From assembly GCA_017514525.1 (NCBI GenBank), contig JAFWJY010000198.1:1-33411 (forward strand): 33,411 nucleotides of DNA, read 5' to 3'. Positions 8,096 through 16,869 of the stretch are shown here, piece by piece. A model generated the notes under the pieces. The model was not told the origin of the DNA. It searched no databases and saw only the letters and a list, made by a program, of their open reading frames with translations. Origin of the DNA: Solobacterium sp. (lineage in GTDB: Bacteria; Bacillota_I; Bacilli_A; Erysipelotrichales; Erysipelotrichaceae). The translations under genes were made by a program, and so were the position numbers. Within the stretch, counting starts at the first letter, position 1. Every line of letters starts with the position of its first letter.

Positions 8096-8863
8096 TCAGA
8101 CTTCTTCCTGAACATAGTTCAGAAATCTGCAGAGTTCTTCGTCCCAGAAGCTCCATTCATGGCCAAGACCTTCGATCTGATCATACTGGTAGTGAAAGTC
8201 AGGGTCATTGAGCTCTTCGGCTGTCTGTCTGACCAGAAGGTTCTTATCAAGCCATGGATCCTCACTGCCGCAGGCATGATAGATTCGCGGCTTTACCTTG
8301 TTTTCGGCAGAAACCTTCTGAAGCAGATACCGGATGCTGTAGGAACTGTTATGGAATTCATCCGCTCCAAACATGCGGATCCGCGGGGTAATCTCACCAG
8401 GTTCCGCTGGTTTGTAAGCTGAGTCTGCTTTATCTCCGGCGGAGAAGGCACCGATTGCCCCAAAGCGTGATGGAAAGGAGAGACCAATCAGCATACATCC
8501 ATATCCGCCGTTGGAAAGACCGCAGATATAGTTATCTTCCCGTTTATCCGAAAGGTGCGGAAACATCTGAACCAGAAGTTCCGGCAGTTCCTTGCCAAGA
8601 TAAGTCCTATAGTTCAGGCCGTACGCCATATCCGCAAAACAGGAATCATTCGCATTGACGATCACTACCGCAAGATGACGGGAGTCAGGTATAGAGGCAA
8701 CAGTGGAATAGTACAGCCATTCATTTTCATCCCCGGAGCCGCCATGACACAGCCACAGCACCTTCAGTGTTTCATCTTCCTTCACTTCATCCGGAAGCAG
8801 GATGCGGCAGTCATTGTACATGCTCAGGATGTTGGAAAAGTGATTCAGCTTAACGGAAATCAT
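8096..8863 (-). CDS. Putative alpha/beta-hydrolase esterase (second of pair)
   Basis: A 255-residue member of the PF00756-type esterase family (tributyrin esterase, S-formylglutathione hydrolase and acetyl esterase relatives). Catalytic triad candidates are Ser117 in GLSNGG, Asp202 in GSEDPW and His235 in GLGHEW; WLCHGGSGDENEW near residue 37 forms the oxyanion region. No signal peptide, so it acts in the cytoplasm. Its start overlaps the end of the neighbouring esterase by 14 bases, indicating translational coupling. The nucleophile elbow GLSNGG differs from the GESMGG of its neighbour, so the two probably differ in substrate. Candidate substrates are short-chain acyl or carbohydrate esters; not provable here. 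Confidence 0.85.
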   Translation of the reverse strand: MISVKLNHFSNILSMYNDCRILLPDEVKEDETLKVLWLCHGGSGDENEWLYYSTVASIPDSRHLAVVIVNANDSCFADMAYGLNYRTYLGKELPELLVQMFPHLSDKREDNYICGLSNGGYGCMLIGLSFPSRFGAIGAFSAGDKADSAYKPAEPGEITPRIRMFGADEFHNSSYSIRYLLQKVSAENKVKPRIYHACGSEDPWLDKNLLVRQTAEELNDPDFHYQYDQIEGLGHEWSFWDEELCRFLNYVQEEV

Positions 8864-9647
8864 TGCCGTTCCTCCCCATGAAGTTTCCTTGTTTCAGTTC
8901 GCAGTCGCAGAACCATGCGAACATTTCTTTCAGGCGCTCATTCCAGTATTGAAATTCATGCCCACCGATTCCCCAGTGTGATATGACATCATAGCCGGTT
9001 TCCGCTGCTGCACAGAAGCGCTGATTAACCGCATACAGGGAATCTTCATTCCCGCAGCAAACAAACAGGCGGGGACGTTTTTCCACAGGCACCGCCTCAA
9101 GCAGCGCAAACGGGTTATACCTCTCTTCGTTTGCGAGTAAGAGATCCGGGCCGAACATGTTCTTCATGTTTACGCCGGGAATCTGTTCCTGAATCGCAAA
9201 GACATCCAGTGCTCCGCTGAATTCCGCGATATTGCCAAAGGTATCCGGATGATTGAGGCCGTTGATTACGGCGCCATAGCCGCCCATGGATTCTCCGGCA
9301 ATCAGCCAGTCTTCCTTCCGCTTTGAAACCCGAAAGTGCTTGCGGATAAACGAAGGAATTTCGATTGAAATGTAATCCATGTAGCGATAGCCATTCCAGG
9401 TATTGATATAAAAGCTGTTTTTACCGGAAGGCATGAACACGAGCACCGGCAGTTCCCGTACCATGTCGGCAATCTGACTTTTCAAGAGCCATTCGGTGCG
9501 GTCATTGTTGGCGCCATGCAAAAGAACGATTACCTTGTATCCTTCCTTCTGAGAAAGAGATTTGTATCCCGGCTGCGGGATCAGAACCTCTGCCTCTACC
9601 GGCATGTTCAGCGCTGATGAACGGAAATTGAATGTTCCCCATGCCAT
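8850..9647 (-). CDS. Putative alpha/beta-hydrolase esterase (first of pair)
   Basis: A 265-residue esterase of the same family as its downstream neighbour. From the chosen start the triad is Ser120 (GESMGG), Asp202 (GNEDS) and His230 (GGHEF), and VLLHGANNDRTEW forms the oxyanion region. A longer reading to ATG 9701 exists, but ATG 9647 has a perfectly spaced GGAGG (9655-9659) and the upstream ATG lies in the -35 element of the predicted promoter; the family also typically begins close to the MAWGTFNF segment. No secretion signal. It is placed between the two butyrate operons but has its own promoter, so a link to butyrate metabolism is only suggested. Confidence 0.85.
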   Translation of the reverse strand: MAWGTFNFRSSALNMPVEAEVLIPQPGYKSLSQKEGYKVIVLLHGANNDRTEWLLKSQIADMVRELPVLVFMPSGKNSFYINTWNGYRYMDYISIEIPSFIRKHFRVSKRKEDWLIAGESMGGYGAVINGLNHPDTFGNIAEFSGALDVFAIQEQIPGVNMKNMFGPDLLLANEERYNPFALLEAVPVEKRPRLFVCCGNEDSLYAVNQRFCAAAETGYDVISHWGIGGHEFQYWNERLKEMFAWFCDCELKQGNFMGRNGNDFR

Positions 9648-9675
9648 AGATGATCCTCCATATCTGTTTGAGACA

Positions 9676-9705
9676 ATGATAGCTTTACGCTCTTCTTCCA
9701 TGCAA
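9676..9705 (-). promoter_or_regulatory. Predicted promoter of the esterase pair
   Basis: On the minus strand TTGCAT (9705-9700) and TATCAT (9681-9676) are 18 bases apart. The implied leader is about 22 bases and contains the GGAGG at 9655-9659. This supports the start codon at 9647. Confidence 0.55.
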
Positions 9706-9717
9706 TGGATGTAACGT

Positions 9718-9745
9718 AAAAAGGCTCCTGCAGTTCAGGAGCCTT
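9718..9745 (-). terminator. Terminator of the ptb-buk-thl operon
   Basis: On the minus strand a perfect 10-bp stem AAGGCTCCTG/CAGGAGCCTT with a five-base loop is followed by a run of T residues (complement of 9718-9722). Confidence 0.85.
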
Positions 9746-9766
9746 AGAGACATGTGTTCTTGTGTA

Positions 9767-10945
9767 TTACCGACGTTCAACGATTGCTGCACAGCCCATG
9801 CCGCCGCCGACACAGAGGGTCGCAAGCCCTTTTTTCGCATCGCGCTTCTGCATTTCATACAGCAGGGAGACGAGAATTCTGGCACCGGTGCATCCGACCG
9901 GATGACCAAGGGCAATTCCGCTTCCGTTGACATTCAGCTTGGAATGATCCCATTTCAGCTCTTTCTCAACCGCAACGGACTGCGCCGCAAATGCTTCATT
10001 TGCTTCAATCAGATCGAAGTCCTCAATCTGATAGCCGGCTTTATCCATTACTTTGCGTGTCGCATAGATCGGGCCAACACCCATGATGCTCGGATCAACA
10101 CCGGCGAGTTCACCGGCTACCCAGTAGGCAAGGGGAGTAATGCCAAGCTCCGTTGCCTTTTCTTCACTCATGACAACAAGTGCCGCAGCGCCATCATTGA
10201 TGCCGGATGCGTTGCCGGCTGTAACGACGCCGTCTTTCTTGAATGCCGGCTTCAGTTTTGCCAAAGCCTCCATCGTCGTGCCCGGACGGTTTCCTTCATC
10301 GGTATCGAATACGATATCACCTTTGCGGGTCTTGATCGTAACCGGTACGATATCATCCTTGAAACGGCCCTCGGCAATGGCCTTTTCTGCCTTGTTCTGG
10401 GATTCTACCGCAAAGGCATCAAGCTCTTCGCGGGTGAGATGCCACTGTTCTGCCACATTCTCTGCCGTGATGCCCATATGGTATCCGCCAAATGCATCCG
10501 TCAGTGCGTCTTTGATCATCGAGTCTTCAACGGTACCTGCGTTCATACGGTAGCCAAAACGTGCTTTGGTCAGCAGGTATGGCGCAAGGTCCATGTTCTC
10601 CATACCGCCGGCAACGATGATGCCCTTATCACCCATGGCAATCAGCTTTGCGGCAAGATTGACGCAATGCAGACCGCTTCCGCACAGAACATTAATGGTA
10701 ATGGCTGGTACTTCTACCGGAATGCCGGCATTGATAGCTGCCTGACGGGCAGGGTTCTGACCGGTACCGGCCTGAATGACATTGCCCATGTAGACTTCAT
10801 CTACCATTTCCGGTTTGATGCCGGCACGGTTCATCGCTTCCTTAATCACAATGGAACCCAGTTCTGCTGCAGGTACATCCTTCAGCGTCCCGCCGAACTT
10901 GCCAATTGGTGTACGGCAGGCACTCGCAATTACTACATTTCTCAT
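9767..10945 (-). CDS. Acetyl-CoA C-acetyltransferase (second thiolase)
   Basis: A 392-residue thiolase that is very close in sequence to the one at 2016-3203. Catalytic Cys88 (NVLCGSG), His348 (ALGHPVG) and Cys378 (LCVGGGMGC) are intact. It is the last gene of the ptb-buk operon, five bases after buk, with AGAGGAA as ribosome site. It likely forms acetoacetyl-CoA like its paralogue; differential regulation, or a preference for acyl-CoA chains longer than acetyl, would be ways for the two to differ. Neither can be decided from sequence. The duplicate reads as functional, not as a decaying copy. Confidence 0.93.
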   Translation of the reverse strand: MRNVVIASACRTPIGKFGGTLKDVPAAELGSIVIKEAMNRAGIKPEMVDEVYMGNVIQAGTGQNPARQAAINAGIPVEVPAITINVLCGSGLHCVNLAAKLIAMGDKGIIVAGGMENMDLAPYLLTKARFGYRMNAGTVEDSMIKDALTDAFGGYHMGITAENVAEQWHLTREELDAFAVESQNKAEKAIAEGRFKDDIVPVTIKTRKGDIVFDTDEGNRPGTTMEALAKLKPAFKKDGVVTAGNASGINDGAAALVVMSEEKATELGITPLAYWVAGELAGVDPSIMGVGPIYATRKVMDKAGYQIEDFDLIEANEAFAAQSVAVEKELKWDHSKLNVNGSGIALGHPVGCTGARILVSLLYEMQKRDAKKGLATLCVGGGMGCAAIVERR

Positions 10946-10950
10946 ATGGT

Positions 10951-12036
10951 TTATTCCTCTTCGTTTTCGTAATGCTTTGCGTCTTCTTCGCCGTACAGTA
11001 CACGAAGTGCGCCAAGCGCCAGCGCGATCATTTCGCGCTCGCCCGGAATCGCCACTACCGGTGCGATCCAGCCGACACGCTCTTCAATGCCTTTGACAAT
11101 CTGCTGGTCATAGGCAAGACCGCCGGTCAGAATCGTCGCGTCGATCTTACCGAAGTTTACGCTCGCAAGCGCCGCGATGTCTTTCGCATGCTGGTAGATA
11201 AACGCATCACGGATGATGCGTGCTTTTTCATCGCCTTCTTCAATCCGCTTTTCGACAACCCGCATATCTGCAGTGCCTAAATATGCGACAAGACCTGCAT
11301 CACCAACGGCACGCTTCATCATGTCATCGACAGTCGGATACTTGCCGGAATAGCAGAGACGAATCAGATCACCAACCGGAACTGCACCGGAACGGGTAGG
11401 GGAGAACGCGCCATCGCCATCCAGTCCGTTGTACATATCGATGCACTTGCCTTCTTTGATGATAACGGTTGTACATCCGCCGCCCATATGCGCAACGACA
11501 CAGGTTACTTCATCAAACTTTTTGCCGACAGACTTCGCGTATTCTCTCGTGACAGCACGGATATTCAACGCATGGATCAAAGAGCGTCTTGAGATATCCG
11601 ACATACCGGAAATGCGTGCGACCGGAGTGATCTCATCGACCGCTGTCGGATCAACGATATAGGATGGCTTGCCAAGCGGATCCGCAATCTTGCGGGCAAG
11701 CAGTCCGCCAAGGTTTGCCGCATGGTCGCCATGCAGGGCAATGGTGAGATCGTGAACGATCGCATCATTGACGAGATAGGTGCCAGCTTCAATCGGATGG
11801 AGATAGCCGCCGCGGCCAACGCAGGCATCCAGCTGACTGACGTCATAATTCTGTTCTTTCAGATAGTTCATGATGACGTTGTAGCGGAAGTCCAGCTGAT
11901 CAATGGTTTTCGGAAACTTGGCCATCTCTTCGGAAGGATGTTCCAGAACGGTTTCCGATACTTTCTGATCATCTTCAAACAGCGCAATCTTGGTTGAAGT
12001 GGAACCTGGATTAATTGCCAGAATATGAAATGCCAT
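10951..12036 (-). CDS. buk: Butyrate kinase
   Basis: Transfers phosphate from butyryl phosphate to ADP, giving butyrate and ATP. The 361-residue protein belongs to the acetokinase family: the N-terminal phosphate loop [16 protein letters not shown] (residues 8-23), [11 protein letters not shown] near residue 187, [15 protein letters not shown] near residue 207 and TGGLAYD near residue 299. Length is near 355-360, typical of butyrate kinase and shorter than acetate kinase (about 400). It starts two bases after the ptb stop, with GGAG inside the end of ptb, so the genes are translationally coupled. Confidence 0.93.
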   Translation of the reverse strand: MAFHILAINPGSTSTKIALFEDDQKVSETVLEHPSEEMAKFPKTIDQLDFRYNVIMNYLKEQNYDVSQLDACVGRGGYLHPIEAGTYLVNDAIVHDLTIALHGDHAANLGGLLARKIADPLGKPSYIVDPTAVDEITPVARISGMSDISRRSLIHALNIRAVTREYAKSVGKKFDEVTCVVAHMGGGCTTVIIKEGKCIDMYNGLDGDGAFSPTRSGAVPVGDLIRLCYSGKYPTVDDMMKRAVGDAGLVAYLGTADMRVVEKRIEEGDEKARIIRDAFIYQHAKDIAALASVNFGKIDATILTGGLAYDQQIVKGIEERVGWIAPVVAIPGEREMIALALGALRVLYGEEDAKHYENEEE

Positions 12037-12038
12037 GA

Positions 12039-12965
12039 TTATTCTCCTTTACTCCTTGCATGCTCGCTGAGCACCGCTGCCAGGGCAATCGAGTTGACCT
12101 TGACTTCTTTATTGTCAGAACGGCTGGTGAGAATGACCGGAGCCTTTGTGCCAGTCAGAACGTTGCCGTTCTTGATGCCGGGCACCATATGTACGATTGC
12201 TTTATAAACGAGGTTTCCGGCATGGATATCCGGGAAGAGCAGCACATCTGCCTTGCCGGCACATGGTCTGTCCTGAGCGCCTTTTTCAATTGCGGCTTCG
12301 TCATAGAGTGCGATATCGAGAGACAGCGGTCCATCAACGATCGCATCACCGAACTCACCGGCTTCACCGGCCTTGCGCAATTCTTCCGCATCGACCGTTA
12401 CCTGCATCTTCGGATTAACAACTTCAACTGCCGCAAGCGGAGCAATATGCGGCTTCACGACACCGCAGGCACGTGCAACCTCAGCGGTATAGTTGATGAT
12501 TGCTTTCTTGTCCTCCAGTGTCGGGTAGGGCATAAACGCCACATCACTTAAGAATAAGAGGTGATCGATGCCTGGAATCTCAAAGACACAGACATGGGAC
12601 AGCGGTTTGCCGGTACGCAGACCAACTTCCTTATTCAGTACACTCTTCAGGAAATCCTTGGTTGCCAGTAATCCTTTCATATACATGTCGGCTTTGCCGT
12701 CATGTACCAGCTGTACGGCTTTCAGACTGGCCTCAACACTATCCGGTTCGTTTATGATCTGAAACTGAGCCGGATCGATTTTCAGTTCGGAACAGATCTC
12801 ACAGATCTTTGTTTCATCACCGACCAGAATGGCATCCACAATTCCAAGGTTGTGGGCTTCCTGTACGGCTTCCAAAACAGCGGCGTCCTGGGCGCAGGCA
12901 ACAGATAATACTTTCTTGTCACACTGACGCACCTTGGACAAAAGCTCTTCAAATGTTTTACTCAT
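12039..12965 (-). CDS. ptb: Phosphate butyryltransferase
   Basis: Converts butyryl-CoA and phosphate to butyryl phosphate and CoA. The 308-residue protein belongs to the phosphate acetyl/butyryltransferase family; visible blocks include LVGDETKI near residue 47, FLSDVAFMPYPTLEDKKAIINY near residue 138 and DGPLSLDIALYDEAA near residue 208. Length agrees with Ptb (about 300). It is the first gene of ptb-buk-thl, with AAGGAGG upstream of the ATG and a divergent promoter region shared with coaD. The adjacent buk makes the butyryl assignment more likely than acetyl. Confidence 0.92.
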   Translation of the reverse strand: MSKTFEELLSKVRQCDKKVLSVACAQDAAVLEAVQEAHNLGIVDAILVGDETKICEICSELKIDPAQFQIINEPDSVEASLKAVQLVHDGKADMYMKGLLATKDFLKSVLNKEVGLRTGKPLSHVCVFEIPGIDHLLFLSDVAFMPYPTLEDKKAIINYTAEVARACGVVKPHIAPLAAVEVVNPKMQVTVDAEELRKAGEAGEFGDAIVDGPLSLDIALYDEAAIEKGAQDRPCAGKADVLLFPDIHAGNLVYKAIVHMVPGIKNGNVLTGTKAPVILTSRSDNKEVKVNSIALAAVLSEHARSKGE

Positions 12966-13007
12966 GCGTATGGTTATCCTCCTTGCATTCGTATTTGTCC
13001 GCCTAAT

Positions 13008-13025
13008 ATGTTAACATATTCACAT
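13008..13025. promoter_or_regulatory. Candidate Rex operator at the ptb promoter
   Basis: The 18-mer ATGTTAACATATTCACAT matches TTGTKAANNNNTTMACAA at 12 of 14 defined positions. It overlaps the predicted -10 of ptb and the upstream region of coaD. A comparable match lies at the thl operon promoter, which is the reason for taking it seriously. Confidence 0.45.
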
Positions 13026-13036
13026 ATAGCGTACAA
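13008..13036 (-). promoter_or_regulatory. Predicted promoter of ptb-buk-thl
   Basis: On the minus strand TTGTAC (13036-13031) and TAACAT (13013-13008) are 17 bases apart (each four of six to consensus). The -10 lies inside a perfect 16-bp palindrome, AATATGTTAACATATT (13005-13020), and inside the Rex-like site. Confidence 0.5.
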
Positions 13037-13061
13037 TCAAATAAGAAAGGTATTTACATAG

Positions 13062-13550
13062 ATGAAAGCTTGTTATCCCGGTACATTTGATCCCATCACA
13101 AAAGGGCATCTGGATATTATTGAACGGGCTTCCCGCATGTTTGATGAAGTTGTGATTCTGATCATGCGCAACCCGAATAAAAAGTGTCTGTTTTCCGAAG
13201 CGGAACGCAGACAGATGATCGCAGACTGTGTTGCGAGTCTGCCGAACGCAGACCGGATCAGTGTGGAAATCGGTTCTGGCCTGACAGTAGAGTATGCGAA
13301 GTCAATCGGCGCCTCTGCCATTGTCCGCGGCATCCGGGCGGTCTCGGATTACGAATATGAGTTACTGCAGGCAACAGCCAACATGTATCTCAATGACCGG
13401 ATCGAAACGATGCTGCTGATCGCCCGGCCGGAATATTCCTTTCTGAGCTCCAGCGTCGTAAAGGAAATCGGCGTCAACCGCGGAGATATCTCCGGCATGG
13501 TGCCGCCAGAGATTCTCGAAAAGGTATCCAGCCAGCTGGCAGGCAATTAA
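13062..13550 (+). CDS. coaD: Phosphopantetheine adenylyltransferase
   Basis: Catalyses the penultimate step of coenzyme A synthesis, ATP + 4'-phosphopantetheine to dephospho-CoA. The 162-residue protein begins MKACYPGTFDPITKGHLD, with the nucleotidyltransferase Thr8 and His16 motif, and has the C-terminal SSSVVKEI segment near residue 129. Length is normal. AGAAAGG is the likely ribosome site and TACAAT (13032-13037) a possible -10 for this gene. It is divergent from ptb; CoA supply and CoA-dependent fermentation share the intergenic region. Confidence 0.95.
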   Translation: MKACYPGTFDPITKGHLDIIERASRMFDEVVILIMRNPNKKCLFSEAERRQMIADCVASLPNADRISVEIGSGLTVEYAKSIGASAIVRGIRAVSDYEYELLQATANMYLNDRIETMLLIARPEYSFLSSSVVKEIGVNRGDISGMVPPEILEKVSSQLAGN

Positions 13551-13569
13551 GACGCAGACGCGTCTTTTT
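13549..13569 (+). terminator. Short intrinsic terminator after coaD
   Basis: A 7-bp stem AAGACGC/GCGTCTT with an AGAC loop runs into TTTTT. The stem starts within the stop codon. Confidence 0.7.
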
Positions 13570-13582
13570 CTGTGCCTGTGTT

Positions 13583-13611
13583 ATGACAACCGGGTTGCAC
13601 TGTGAAATAAT
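13583..13611 (+). promoter_or_regulatory. Promoter of the flavin reductase-like gene
   Basis: ATGACA (13583-13588) and AATAAT (13606-13611), each five of six to consensus, are exactly 17 bases apart. Transcription would start near 13618, which rules out the in-frame ATG at 13583 as the translation start. Confidence 0.7.
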
Positions 13612-13636
13612 AAGCGCAGGAAAACGAGGACTACAT

Positions 13637-14194
13637 ATGAGAAAAGAGTTTGGAAAAAAGACGATTATTACACCATTGCCGGTATTGATTCTGGCAACCT
13701 ACGATGAGGCAGGCGTGCCGAATGCGATGAATGCCGCATGGGGCGGTCAGTATGACGGCAATGAAATCTTTGTGAGTCTTGCCAAACATAAGACAACGGA
13801 CAATCTGATCGCCAAGAAGGCATTTACCGTTAGCTTTGCGACTGCGGATACCGTAGCGGAATCCGATTACTTTGGCATTGCCTCCGGCAAACATCTCAAC
13901 AAGATTGAAAAAGCAGGTTTTACAACCGTAAAGAGCACCCATGTAGATGCGCCGATCATTGAACAGTATCCGCTGACACTGGAATGCACCGTCAAGGAGC
14001 TGCAGGAGGATAAGACCGGCTATATTCTGATCGGGGAAGTCGTAAACATGAGCGCAGATGAATCCATTCTTACGGATGGCCAGGTAGACCTTGGCAAACT
14101 GAAGCCGATTATGTTTGACAGTGCCGCAAACAAATATCGTGTGATTGGAGATATTGTGGCAGATGCGTTTGCTTGTGGAAAGAAGTTCTTCTGA
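13637..14194 (+). CDS. Flavin reductase family protein (FMN-binding)
   Basis: A 185-residue protein with the split-barrel fold of flavin reductase-like flavoproteins: PLPVLILATYDEAG near residue 11, PNAMNAAWGG near residue 26 and FVSLAKHKTTDNLI near residue 42, the usual FMN-contact region. It probably binds FMN in the cytoplasm and transfers electrons; the partner is unknown. The start was placed at ATG 13637 because of GAGGA (13626-13630), the promoter position and the usual family start MRKEFGKK. The next gene begins three bases after its stop. Confidence 0.85.
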   Translation: MRKEFGKKTIITPLPVLILATYDEAGVPNAMNAAWGGQYDGNEIFVSLAKHKTTDNLIAKKAFTVSFATADTVAESDYFGIASGKHLNKIEKAGFTTVKSTHVDAPIIEQYPLTLECTVKELQEDKTGYILIGEVVNMSADESILTDGQVDLGKLKPIMFDSAANKYRVIGDIVADAFACGKKFF

Positions 14195-14197
14195 TCG

Positions 14198-15166
14198 ATG
14201 AAGTTTGATGTGCTTGTAAATCCAGGCGGGGCAGGTGGAAAGACGCTTGCCTTCTGGAAGGAAATTGAATCCTGTTTTAACGGAGTGGACTATGAAGTCC
14301 ATTTCTCAACGCTGGATCATGGGATCAGTGCGATCACCAATGAGCTGACATCGCAATCCAGGGAAGTAAACCTCATTCTTGTTGGCGGGGATGGCTCCAT
14401 GAATGAAGCGGTCAATGGCATTGCGGATTTCTCCAGAGTCCGTCTGGGTCTGATTCCAAGCGGCTCTGCCAATGATCTCGCCAAAGATATTGGCATTGCT
14501 GGAGATACCCGACAGCAGATCAGTACCATCCTGGAAGGAACCATAAAGCGATCGATTGATGTGGGAGAGGTCATTCTGCATAATCGCTCTTCCGTTATTG
14601 ATCCACTCACACTGAAGGAAGACCCGCACACATATCAGGATGAAACACGACTTCGCTTCAATGTCAGTGCCGGGATCGGCTGGGATGCGGAGATCTGCCG
14701 CTGCGTGCAGGTATCACCGCTGAAGAAAGTGCTAAACCGGATTCATTTAGGCAAACTGATCTACATTGCAGAGGCAGTACGTACTGTATTTGCGATGAAT
14801 ACCTTTCATTGCGACGTGAAAGCGGATGAGAAACCACTGACCTATGACCGGTGTGTGTTCTGCGCTGTAATGAACCATAAATATGAAGGCGGGGGATTCA
14901 TGTTTGGCCCGCATGCCAGAAATGATGATGGCATTCTGGACCTCTGTGCGGTGAATGATGTAACGCCGTTTGACTTCTTTCGCATGTTTCCCAAAGCCTA
15001 TAAGGGAAAGCAGTTTGAATCCCGTTTTGCCTTTGAAACAAGAGCATCTTCCTACCATTTCAAAACCGATCGTCCCGTATGGGTTCATACGGACGGGGAA
15101 ATTTCCTGCAAATCCAGTGATGTGACGATTCATCTGCAGAAAGAAAAACTGAATCTGCTCTTCTAG
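14198..15166 (+). CDS. Diacylglycerol kinase-like lipid kinase
   Basis: A 322-residue protein of the DAGK catalytic family (YegS/DgkB/BmrU). NPGGAGGK near residue 7, the nucleotide-binding LVGGDGSMNEAVNGI near residue 63 and GLIPSGSANDLAKDIGI near residue 85 are all intact; the C-terminal domain has the beta-rich pattern ending with VWVHTDGE. It likely phosphorylates a membrane lipid such as diacylglycerol to feed phosphatidate synthesis. No membrane segments. Co-transcribed with the upstream flavoprotein, with only a weak ribosome site (GGAAAGAAG) ahead of the ATG. Confidence 0.88.
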   Translation: MKFDVLVNPGGAGGKTLAFWKEIESCFNGVDYEVHFSTLDHGISAITNELTSQSREVNLILVGGDGSMNEAVNGIADFSRVRLGLIPSGSANDLAKDIGIAGDTRQQISTILEGTIKRSIDVGEVILHNRSSVIDPLTLKEDPHTYQDETRLRFNVSAGIGWDAEICRCVQVSPLKKVLNRIHLGKLIYIAEAVRTVFAMNTFHCDVKADEKPLTYDRCVFCAVMNHKYEGGGFMFGPHARNDDGILDLCAVNDVTPFDFFRMFPKAYKGKQFESRFAFETRASSYHFKTDRPVWVHTDGEISCKSSDVTIHLQKEKLNLLF

Positions 15167-15203
15167 AGTGCTACTATTATGGAGTTCGGAGGACAAGAAT
15201 AAC

Positions 15204-16076
15204 ATGAAAGAATACCAGCCAGTATCCAGTGGAAAAGTAAGAGAGATCTATGATGTGGATGACCATCTGATTATGGTCGCAAGCGACCGTATCAGCGCAT
15301 TTGATGTCATCCTAAACAACCAGATCACCGGTAAGGGAAAGATCCTGACCGGCATGTCAAAATTCTGGTTTGATTACACGAAGGATATCCTGCCTAATCA
15401 TATGGTATCGGTCGATACCAATGATATGCCGGAATATTTCCGTACGGAGTGGTTCAAGGGCAGGTCCATGCTGTGCAGAAAGCTGAAGATGCTGCCGATT
15501 GAATGCATCGTCAGAGGCTATATCACCGGAAGCGGCTGGGCAAGCTACCAGAAGAACGGTACTGTCTGCGGCATTCCATTACCACAGGGCTTAAAGGAAT
15601 GCGACAAATTGCCGGAACCGCTCTATACACCAAGCACTAAGGCAGAGCTTGGTGATCATGATGAAAACATTTCCTATGAGCAGTCCATTGAAGTACTGGA
15701 AAAGAAATTCCCTGGTCACGGGGAAGCATATGCCAAGGCAATCAAGGAGGCATCCATTGCCCTCTATAAAGCATGTGCAGACTATGCCTTAAGCAAAGGC
15801 ATCATCATCGCAGATACCAAATTTGAATTTGGTCTGGATGAAAATGGCAATGTACTAATTGGTGATGAAATGCTGACACCGGACTCCAGCCGTTTCTGGC
15901 CGAAGGAAGGATATGAACCAGGCAAGAGCCAGCCAAGCTATGACAAGCAGTTTGTCAGAGACTGGCTGAAAGCCAACCCGGACAGTGGCTATACACTTCC
16001 ACAGGATGTAATCGATAAGACGATTGCCAAGTACGAAGAAGCCTATACACTGCTGACAGGCAAACCAATGGAGTAA
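15204..16076 (+). CDS. purC: Phosphoribosylaminoimidazole-succinocarboxamide synthase
   Basis: Joins CAIR and aspartate with ATP to form SAICAR in purine synthesis. The protein has SSGKVREIYDV near residue 7, SDRISAFDVIL near residue 24, IECIVRGYITGSGW near residue 97 and DTKFEFGLDENG near residue 204, all family hallmarks. At 290 residues it is the longer (yeast-ADE1-like) form, not the approximately 235-residue Bacillus form. The start at 15204 follows GGAGG (15188-15192); the alternative ATG at 15168 lies before that site. It stands alone, without other pur genes, and is followed by a terminator. Confidence 0.93.
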   Translation: MKEYQPVSSGKVREIYDVDDHLIMVASDRISAFDVILNNQITGKGKILTGMSKFWFDYTKDILPNHMVSVDTNDMPEYFRTEWFKGRSMLCRKLKMLPIECIVRGYITGSGWASYQKNGTVCGIPLPQGLKECDKLPEPLYTPSTKAELGDHDENISYEQSIEVLEKKFPGHGEAYAKAIKEASIALYKACADYALSKGIIIADTKFEFGLDENGNVLIGDEMLTPDSSRFWPKEGYEPGKSQPSYDKQFVRDWLKANPDSGYTLPQDVIDKTIAKYEEAYTLLTGKPME

Positions 16077-16081
16077 TGATT

Positions 16082-16106
16082 GACCGGTACAATGCCGGTC
16101 TTTTTT
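16082..16106 (+). terminator. Terminator of purC
   Basis: Stem GACCGG/CCGGTC with a seven-base loop followed by six T residues. Confidence 0.85.
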
Positions 16107-16144
16107 GGTTATTCTGCTTTCTTAATGAAATTCGGTCAGTCTCC

Positions 16145-16173
16145 AAGACAAACGATCATTGTTTCTGTACAAT
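16145..16173 (+). promoter_or_regulatory. Promoter of the ABC transporter genes
   Basis: AAGACA (16145-16150) and TACAAT (16168-16173) are separated by 17 bases. The ATG at 16159 lies between the hexamers, so translation must begin downstream at 16195. Confidence 0.55.
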
Positions 16174-16194
16174 AGTCGCAAGGCAGGTAAGTTA

Positions 16195-16869
16195 ATGAAT
16201 CCAGATATCTTAAAACTATTAATAGATTCATTTATGAAGATATTAATGCCAGGCTTACTGGTAACGATTCCCTTAACGGTAATCGCTTTTTCCTTTGCGA
16301 TGATCATCGCAATCATACTGGCTATGGTGCAGGTAGCGGATGTACCGGTATTAAAGCAGTTTGCCCGGTTTTATATCTGGGTGATCCGAGGTACACCGCT
16401 GTTAGTACAGCTGTATGTCGTATTCTTCGGGCTTCCCAGTGTTGGCGTTCGGATCAATGCCTTTCCGGCTGCCGTATTAGTCTTCTCTATTAATGAAGGA
16501 GCCTATTGTGCAGAAACGATGCGAGCCGCAATTGAATCTGTACCGGCAGGGCAAATGGAAGCTGGCTATTGCGTAGGCATGAACTACTACCAGATCATGA
16601 CCCGCATCGTACTACCGCAGGCGTTCCGCACCGCATTCCCGCCATTATTCAACTCCCTGATCGGAATGGTAAAGGATACCAGTCTTGCCGCAAACATTAC
16701 GGTTGCGGAAATGTTCTTTGCGACGCAGCGCATTGCTGGCAGAACCTATCAGTTTATGGCGCTTTATCTCGAACTGGCCTTTATCTATCTGATGTTTTCA
16801 ACTGTATTGACCCGTGTACAGGCATGGGGTGAAAAGAGACTGAACTCTTATGGAGGTAATAAGATCTGA
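16195..16869 (+). CDS. Amino-acid ABC transporter permease (His/Glu/Gln family)
   Basis: A 224-residue integral membrane protein with about five hydrophobic segments, beginning with LMPGLLVTIPLTVIAFSFAM (about residues 16-35). The HisM/GlnP-type coupling region is visible: RGTPLLVQLYVVFFG near residue 66, EGAYCAETMRAAIESVPAGQMEAG near residue 101 and ALPQ-like VLPQAFRTAFPPLFNSLIGMVKDTSL near residue 138. It forms the channel of a polar amino-acid importer. The stop codon overlaps the ATPase start by one base. No solute-binding protein gene is adjacent. Confidence 0.88.
   Translation: MNPDILKLLIDSFMKILMPGLLVTIPLTVIAFSFAMIIAIILAMVQVADVPVLKQFARFYIWVIRGTPLLVQLYVVFFGLPSVGVRINAFPAAVLVFSINEGAYCAETMRAAIESVPAGQMEAGYCVGMNYYQIMTRIVLPQAFRTAFPPLFNSLIGMVKDTSLAANITVAEMFFATQRIAGRTYQFMALYLELAFIYLMFSTVLTRVQAWGEKRLNSYGGNKI

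Noticed and set aside
9752-10972. A 406-codon plus-strand frame opposite the second thiolase
   Set aside because: Antisense to an intact thiolase with all catalytic residues; composition is typical of a shadow frame.
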